64,000 bases of DNA from Lithospermum erythrorhizon (lineage: Eukaryota; Streptophyta; Magnoliopsida; Boraginales; Boraginaceae): positions 1-64,000 of the forward strand of contig JADFUC010000494.1 in assembly GCA_019722365.1 (NCBI GenBank), read 5' to 3'. The notes below the pieces were generated by a model. The model searched no databases. It was not told where the DNA came from and saw only the letters and a program-made list of their open reading frames with translations. Position 1 is the first letter of the stretch. Every line of letters begins with the position of its first letter. Position numbers and translations under genes: made by a program. Positions 58,217-64,000 of the stretch are shown here, piece after piece.

Positions 58217-58739
58217 TTCTTGACTCTCAAATCAGTAGTTGCTAGTGGGTTTGTCATTTTATTTGCAAGATGGCATGCCCGATCTGTAACTTTAACTCTG
58301 TTTGTTAATCATCAAGTTGGGTTTTATTTTTAATTTGAGTTTCATTCCACCTCGTAATCAATATTTGTGTCCAATCAGTCGAACCTTTCTCGAGTTTTAC
58401 TGGATGTCGACTTAATTTAGCATTTTTGTTAACAAAATTTAGTTTTCATATATTAATATATATTACTAATGTGACACTAATATGCAATATATCTTGAGTG
58501 TTACAAGATATTATTAATAAACCGAGTTATAATATAATAATTATGTATAATAATTTTTCAAGTTGCATCAATGTTATAGAATGAAAGAATTATTATTAGA
58601 AGATGTAAAAAACTCATTGATTATTGTGAAAAGTAGTATTCTTGCAATTTTTAAATTGATGAGTTAATGCTTAGGAATCCATTTTAATTATGTGTGACTA
58701 AATAGATCTCGAGAAAAACATGTTTAATGGTTGGCCCGA

Positions 58740-59449
58740 TAACCGCAATTTGGGTCGGATTGGACCACAGTGGTCGAGGGCCAGTCGGGTGGAAATAGGC
58801 GAGGTCGGGCGTATGTCAAAACCAAGTTGACTAAGTCAACTCGGTAATTAGTCAACTATGTGGTGAATTGACTCGGATTGACAGTCACTTTCACGGTGAC
58901 ACGTGTCATTGCGTGTCATCGTGCGTGTGTGACTCGTGGCATGCCCGGATAATTTTGCCCGGGTGTGCTAACATCGGTCTAGTCGTGGATGTTCCCGAAG
59001 TGCTTTTGGCCAGTCCGTCGATTTTTTCGATTCAAAATCGAAACTAATATAAAATTTTGCTCCAAAAATTCTAAGAAAATTCACAAAATTCAAGAAAAAT
59101 ATTTCTAATTAAAATATACAAAAAATAAAAATTAAAGATCGTATTTGATTTTATAATCAATCGGTTCAAATATTTTGTTGTACAGAAACTAATTCAGAAA
59201 AATCTAAAAAAATTCTATAAATCTAGAAAAATATTTCTGATTTAACTACATAAAAATAACTAATTGTGGATTAACTATTAATCACGTTTTATTCAATTAA
59301 TCACATATTTCATATCTATTGAATTAAACAAATATCAAATAGTAATTCTAAACATATAAAATCTAATCTCAACATATAAACAGTTTATATAGAATTATAT
59401 AATTATAAAACTTCGTAACTAAACACTTGATACCCTTTATTTGGAGTTA
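58740..59449 (-). mobile_element. Copia leader fragment (TGTTGGAAATA family), minus strand
   Basis: This stretch lies downstream (on the minus strand) of the LTR at 59450-60270. Like the leader of copia A, it is AT-rich and then GC-rich (58750-59000, with GTCGGGCGTATG and GTGACACGTGTCA). It ends near 58740 without reaching gag. No coding sequence is present. Confidence 0.5.
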
Positions 59450-60270
59450 TCACGGATTATACTAACATCAAATATTATAAAGATCCGAATTCTAGGAACA
59501 CTACGAGATTATAAAAACAATAATTGATAGAGATATATTGTAATATCACGCTACATGAAGTGCAATGAGAATATGATCAAAGAAGTCTTCAAACAACCAA
59601 AGTAGGTTGTCTCTAAGAATAGTTCACACCAACGATTGATCAAACCCTTTCGTCGGTTTTACTAGAACAATTAAAGTAGAAACGAAACAAGAGGAAGAGA
59701 AAAACTCTTTCTCTTCCTAAGGGGGAGGGTTCGGCCGAGTGGGGTGGTGGTAAAATAGAGAGCTTTTGATTTCATAAAACCAAAAATAATGAACAACCTT
59801 TTTTTTTGTAGTGAGCACTTATATAAGCATGACAACTTAGAGTTTCAAGGAGAAAATATACCGATTTCTCAAATTCGGCCGTATAGGCGGGGCTTGTATC
59901 CCGTGTCCCGGGATTGAGCTTTTTAAGTCTGAATGTTTCGTTAAATGCTTTCCTTTTAATCCGAGGAAGTTACGATTCAGAACATATAGTTCGATCACGT
60001 TGTTGTGTGTGACCTCTTAGGCTCGATTGACAAGAGTAATATATTGATTTGTTGCCGAACATAATAATAATATATAGATTGAAAGCGGATACTAGTAAGT
60101 CATCATAACCCCTAATGTCAATGAGAGTTAATCTAATATGTCAATTGTCGAACAATCGAACCTTATATCGAACTTATCTTATTTGAATATAATTAAATGT
60201 AAGTAAATTGGTTTGTACAATCAATTCTTTAGCGGGCATATTTATGAATCGATATCTCATATTTCCAACA
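59450..60270 (-). repeat. Copia LTR (TGTTGGAAATA family), minus strand
   Basis: Read on the minus strand it starts TGTTGGAAATATGAGATATCG at 60270, the same start as LTR A at 39406. It contains a purine/pyrimidine-rich promoter-like stretch (59700-59740). A GGGTATCAAG word near 59432-59442 may be a degraded primer site and sets the inner edge approximately. No second LTR is present, so this is a one-ended fragment. Confidence 0.68.
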
Positions 60271-60274
60271 TATA

Positions 60275-60479
60275 CTCTCTTCGTTTTAAAATACATGATC
60301 ATCTAGAAAAAAATTTTATTTCACAATAGATGGATGTTTATAATTTAATATACTTTTTATAATTCCAATGTAATTTTTACATTTCAATATAGTTTTTCTG
60401 ATCTCATTATGGCTTTTCCGCAATCCGCCCAATAAAATAATTTTCATCTAAACAATCATCTATTTTGAAACGGAAGGAG
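60275..60479. mobile_element. Stowaway-like MITE next to the copia LTR
   Basis: CTCTCTTCGTTTTAAAATA at the left pairs with TATTTTGAAACGGAAGGAG at the right, and TA dinucleotides flank both ends. The inside is AT-rich without open frames. These are the terminal repeats and target preference of Tc1/mariner-derived Stowaway MITEs. It begins 4 bases after the copia LTR end. Confidence 0.82.
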
Positions 60480-60648
60480 TATAAATGAATTAAATGTTAA
60501 TGTGCTTATATGGAAGTGTATAAGAATCAATAATATATTTATTGCTAAAGGACTCTATTGAGATATCAGATATAACTCAGGAATCTAAAATGTTAAGACA
60601 AAAAACTTGGGGACCCAATTGACATTTAACATAAAACTCGAAGAACTG

Positions 60649-60997
60649 AATGTCATTTACCCGATCAAGCAGGCTAATAGCTGGTGTACCCGACTGAGCC
60701 TCTATCGAATGTCTCGAGTTCGATTAGCACAGCAAGGAAGTATATTATACATACTTCCTCGGTTTAGAGCCTTTGCTTTCGGCGGCTTTCGGCACCAACC
60801 GTGGGATTTCCACTTGATTCGTGGCCTCGTTGCAATATCCCGGCGGTAGTTTCATCAAGCAGAACTTCAAAGAGAAGACAAGTTGTTTCTTTGGAGCTTA
60901 GGCTCCCATTTGCTTAGGTTAAAATTTAATTAATGTCTGATATCGTATGTAATTTGTAACTTATATCGTTAAAGAAAAAAAATGTCATTTACCCGAT
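60649..60997 (+). mobile_element. SINE-like retroposon with 17-bp target-site duplication
   Basis: The word AATGTCATTTACCCGAT occurs at 60649-60665 and again, identical, at 60981-60997. Between them is a 315-base element ending in an A-rich tail (AAAGAAAAAA). Near its 5' end TAGCTGGTGTACCCG (60678) and GAGTTCGATTAGC (about 60716) sit where the A and B boxes of a tRNA-type RNA polymerase III promoter would be, 38 bases apart. A short open frame across it is incidental. The exact duplication and tail make retroposition by a LINE machinery near certain; the SINE family is unknown to me. Confidence 0.82.
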
Positions 60998-61278
60998 GAT
61001 CAATTAAATTGAGATGAGAGGAAATTAATATTAACAAAGCACCATATAGGGTGATTGGTAGGGCGGACCCTAATACGTTCAAATGGTTCAGTTGAAGCAC
61101 AAAAAATATTGATAGCTTAATTGGTAACTAGGTATTTAGTCATCTAAAATTAAGACATAACTCTTAGTTGGAACCAAATATTGTTTTTATTATTTGAATG
61201 ACCAAGTTAAGACAACATTTACTCATTTTAGAAATTTTTTTTATTCCATAATAGAATTTTTGTGACAAATACTTTACT

Positions 61279-61552
61279 TTTTTTTAGAGTAAACCCTCAC
61301 CTGGGACCTTCGTGTTAATTAAAATAAAATAAAGAGTTAATACATAATTTTGGGATGAAATGCCCAAGACATAAAAAGAAACTTAAATAGTAGCTAGAGT
61401 ATAAAAGGCAGGGCTCAGTCGCAGAAGCATAAGCCAACCTAAAATAGTACAATAAACTAAAAACCAAACAAAAAGACAGTAAAGAATAAGAGCAGCATAG
61501 GAAATGAACCAGCTCTCCCAAAATCAGCCTCGGACATAGGGGACATCCCTTC
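61279..61552 (-). mobile_element. 5'-truncated LINE tail, first copy
   Basis: On the minus strand this ends in a poly-A run (T run at 61279-61287 on +). It is parallel to the first part of the next copy: GAGTAAACCCTCACCTGGG-like versus GGTTAAACTCTCGCCTGAGG, TTAATTAAAATAAAA, CATAAGCCAA and CGGACATAGGGGACA. It holds only the 3' end of the element, without a domain. Its target duplication is not clear. Confidence 0.65.
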
Positions 61553-62499
61553 TTTCCACATACTTACTTTTTTTTTTAGGTTAAACTCTCGCCTGAGGCT
61601 TCGTATTAATTAAAATAAAAATAAATGTCAATACATCGTTTTTGGGTTAAAATCCAATCAAAGCAAAATAAAAACCTTAAATCGTATCTAAAGTAAATGA
61701 GACTCAATGCGCCGCCAAACATAAGCCAAAAGTAAAGCAACAAATAAATAAACAATCCATAAAAGTAATACAGAAAAACAAAAAATATAATAACACCCAC
61801 ATGCGGGTGAGCTTCAAGTCTTCGATCTGCAAACAAGACATCTTGAACCAACATAACAGAAATCAACCGCGGACATAGGGGACACCTCTGCTTTCGAGAT
61901 TTCACAAGCTTTCCATTCACAAAGCAGTCGCCGGAGAAGGATTGTGATCCCATGAAGTGCGGCTTTAGCCTGATGACACGCTGGTTTATTTCACGCCAAA
62001 CATGGATTAAGCGTAAATTTGCTATCACCGCAAAAAAGAAATAAGTCGAAGCTTGATGAGCGCCTTTGCACCGTGCGGTAAAAGAAATAAAGTCGGTTTA
62101 GAATCAGGTGAAAGCCGTGGTATAACACCCTCCAAAATATGATAAGCAGCGAGAAGCTCGACATCCGAAAGAGGTATGCATAAGCGAAGCCCACAACCAC
62201 TTGATACTCCCATGGGCATCACCAGAATGATACCTCCGAAACTGAGCATCCTTAAAAGCACCATCAATATTAAGTTTAAGGATACCCCTCGGGGGCTTGA
62301 CCCACAACAACTTCACCGGCTTCCTCGGGGAGGTTTGAGAGGATGAACATCAAATAAAGCAGCAACCTCGCGGTCCCCCTTCCAATGTTTATAATGCAAC
62401 ATGTGGGATTGGACAATGATAGAGACAGTGTCGCTTGATCACCCACAGTGAAAGGCTATCTTAGTTGCTGCCGTACTTAGCCTTATTTCCACATACTTA
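61553..62499 (-). mobile_element. 5'-truncated LINE with RNase H remnant and 14-bp target duplication
   Basis: TTTCCACATACTTA at 61553-61566 is repeated at 62486-62499. The element between ends in a poly-A tail on the minus strand (T run at 61568-61577). Its coding remnant reads on the minus strand from about 62316: WVKPPRGILKLNIDGAFKD, then in another frame GGIILVMPMGVSSGCGL and ELLAAYHILEG. This is the RVT_3-type RNase H found at the end of some plant LINEs. Further frames follow to about 61800. It is dead by frame breaks and 5' truncation. It inserted beside the tail of a related copy. Confidence 0.82.
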
Positions 62500-62674
62500 T
62501 ATCTTGTCTGAAAATAATTGAAATTTAATATATATTTGATAGCCTTTAATTGTCTTAACATCCGTCCATCAATTGGTGAATAAGATGGACCTCATTGACA
62601 CCAAAACAAACTCACCACAAAAAAAGCCACAGGAGGAAAAGAGAACATTGTTCTCTCCTCCTCCCGTGACCTCC

Positions 62675-63016
62675 ATGAGCCTGTTAAACCTGAAGCCTTG
62701 CAATCACCTCATAAAGTTATCAGTTGACAAAACGACTCCAACAATTCTCCATTCCAAACCCATCTCCTTCTCAGCTCCAAAAGCAAATTTTACCCTCAGA
62801 CTTCCTCCAACCCTTTATTCTTTTACCAAATTCAACAACCAAAATGTCAAGTTTAGGATCCAGCAGGGGACAAAAGAAGCAGAAAAGAGTGAAGAATTTG
62901 AGTACTTAGCAAAAGATGGAGAGGTTTATCAGAAAACATTGAGGCTTGTTGAGTGTGCTATGTTTGCTGCTATCTCGGGCTTGGTTTATGTGTTGAGTAA
63001 CTCTCTCACGCTTGAG
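62675..63016 (+). CDS. Probable first exon of a plastid-targeted membrane protein gene (3' part beyond window)
   Basis: An open frame from 62573 to 63073 holds a protein-like N-terminus. I choose ATG 62675 because MSLLNLKPCNHLIKLS begins a Ser/Thr/Lys-rich, acid-poor stretch of about 65 residues typical of chloroplast transit peptides; an upstream in-frame ATG at 62573 is possible. The mature part reads FEYLAKDGEVYQKTLRLVECAMFAAISGLVYVLSNSLTLE, with one hydrophobic segment. A donor-like GAG/GTCAAA ends the exon at about 63016; the codons after it look like intron read-through. I recall this phrase from plant plastid proteins of the DUF2232 type, with unknown function, but cannot check it. No further exon is seen before 64000. 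Confidence 0.6.
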
Positions 63017-63272
63017 GTCAAAACTGCAATTTTTACTTTCTTTGCTCTTTTTATTTTATTTTTATATATCAACTAGTTGACTATAAATTTCGTTGATATA
63101 TATGCTTGCGTGGGATTCGCATGCTTTTGGCAATTGGGTTTATGTCTGTTTTGATGGTTGTTGAGCAAATGCTGTTGCTTGATACTCCTTGGTTTTTTCT
63201 ATTTGAGGTTTCGTATATCAAAGCGTTGCTCACGACTATTAATTCTTAATTCTTAATTATGCTATACAAATA

Positions 63273-63504
63273 CTACCTCCGTCACTAGTACTTGATAATG
63301 TACCTCAAAAGTACTTTATTAAGTAACTAATTTATTTTATTATTTTCAAGGAGATATCAGCCAATGAAAAGAAGAATATTGGGAGATAAAGTAATGATGT
63401 TGAATGTTTTTTAAAAGTTTAAAGTAAAAAGTTGCATTGAAAATGTAAACGATCAAGTAAAATGGAACATATTTTTTTGCTATATGATCAAGGGACGGAG
63501 GGAG
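63273..63504. mobile_element. Stowaway-like MITE 1 near the right end
   Basis: CTACCTCCGTCACTAGTACTTGATAA on the left pairs with TATGATCAAGGGACGGAGGGAG on the right, flanked by TA on both sides. It is non-coding and lies in what is probably intron 1 of the plastid protein gene. Confidence 0.75.
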
Positions 63505-63714
63505 TATAAAATTTACATTATTAGATTCCTCTTTGAAAATAGTTTCATAATATTATTTTTTTTTATAATTTTTTAACATATAGTTTAAGAATAATTTGTA
63601 ATTGAAAGTTAAAACCGATATCTGAACACATGAAATAAATAAAAAATAGAGGGAGTATTAACTTTCCTTTCCATTGTGAATCGTATTACTCTTAACTGGT
63701 GTAGGTGTTAACTA

Positions 63715-63868
63715 CTTCCTCCGTTCAATTCCAATATAATTATTAATATAATAGGAGAAAGAACATTATCAATCAATGATAATAGGAGAGATAACATTAT
63801 GAAACAACGATAAAGTATTTTGATGTGGGCCCATGTCTAAACAATCTCTTATATTGGAATAGAGGGAG
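63715..63868. mobile_element. Stowaway-like MITE 2 near the right end
   Basis: CTTCCTCCGTTCAATTCCAATATAA pairs with TTATATTGGAATAGAGGGAG as terminal inverted repeats of about 24 bases, with TA on both sides. The total is 154 bases, AT-rich inside. A lone matching end (ATAGAGGGAGTATTAA at about 63646-63661) lies between it and MITE 1 and may be a third, broken element. Confidence 0.8.
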
Positions 63869-64000
63869 TATGTTACACTAAAAAATTTCGTTGACGGACA
63901 GCGCTAGGGGTGGTCTGGAATGTTATATGTTTTTGTTGTGATAATTTATTGTCCTGTGCCTCGTATGATAATGAGGGGATGGGGATTTATCTTACTAGTT

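Noticed and set aside
60607..60849. Open frame of 80 codons on the + strand
   Set aside because: It lies across the SINE and its target duplication; the retroposon structure explains the sequence better.
61606..62028. A 140-codon minus-strand open frame as a membrane protein gene
   Set aside because: The hydrophobic tail is translated T-rich LINE 3' sequence; the frame belongs to the 5'-truncated LINE.
1..64000. tRNA, rRNA or snRNA genes
   Set aside because: No cloverleaf-like or rRNA-like sequence was noticed on either strand; the only tRNA-related pieces are primer sites and the SINE promoter boxes.

Overview
The window is a stretch of a eudicot-type plant nuclear genome. Two spliced single-copy genes and one probable first exon sit among mostly broken, partly nested transposable elements. 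The evidence is GT-AG introns, plant-specific families (trichome-birefringence-like, PA-domain signal peptide peptidase-like), Ty1/copia and Ty3/gypsy LTR elements, LINEs, a SINE, hAT remnants and Stowaway-type MITEs. I cannot name the species. Nothing prokaryotic, viral (free) or organellar is visible.

Layout. 1-7063: a Tnt1/Tork-like copia element in tandem form, with one internal 3' half, a shared LTR, a complete but degraded internal region and a second LTR. 7250-17240: a 5'-truncated LINE (endonuclease end, RT, C-terminal region, poly-A tail), split by a nearly intact minus-strand copia element (8194-13508) and by a solo-LTR-like block (about 14150-15985). 17431-36570: an SPPL gene on the + strand, reconstructed here as 14 exons and 531 codons, with all catalytic motifs. 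Its intron 10 holds a complete but decayed ~10.5 kb Tat/Ogre-like gypsy element (22585-33129). 37205-49170: three generations of LTR elements. A copia fragment is cut off inside its integrase by another copia LTR; that second element keeps only leader, gag and protease. Its missing part is occupied by a large inverted repeat of LTR-like sequence (43890-48555). 49171-52315: a decayed hAT transposase.

53945-58216 carries a TBL gene on the minus strand, reconstructed as 5 exons and 450 codons, with intact GDS and DxxH motifs. 58740-60270 is a minus-strand copia LTR plus leader. It is followed by a Stowaway-like MITE (60275-60479), a SINE with a 17-bp target duplication (60666-60980) and two 5'-truncated LINE tails (61279-62485). 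62675-63016 looks like exon 1 of a plastid-targeted membrane protein gene whose remainder lies beyond the window. The last 900 bases hold MITEs.

The three host genes are functionally unrelated: intramembrane proteolysis in the endomembrane system, wall polysaccharide O-acetylation in the Golgi, and a plastid membrane protein. Their exons are clean, whereas most repeats are full of small indels. That contrast is natural for old elements but could also reflect poor polishing of repeats in the assembly. I found no new kind of system. The most unusual structures are the inverted LTR pair, the SPPL gene that tolerates a 10.5 kb element, and a small duplication straddling a splice donor of the TBL gene.
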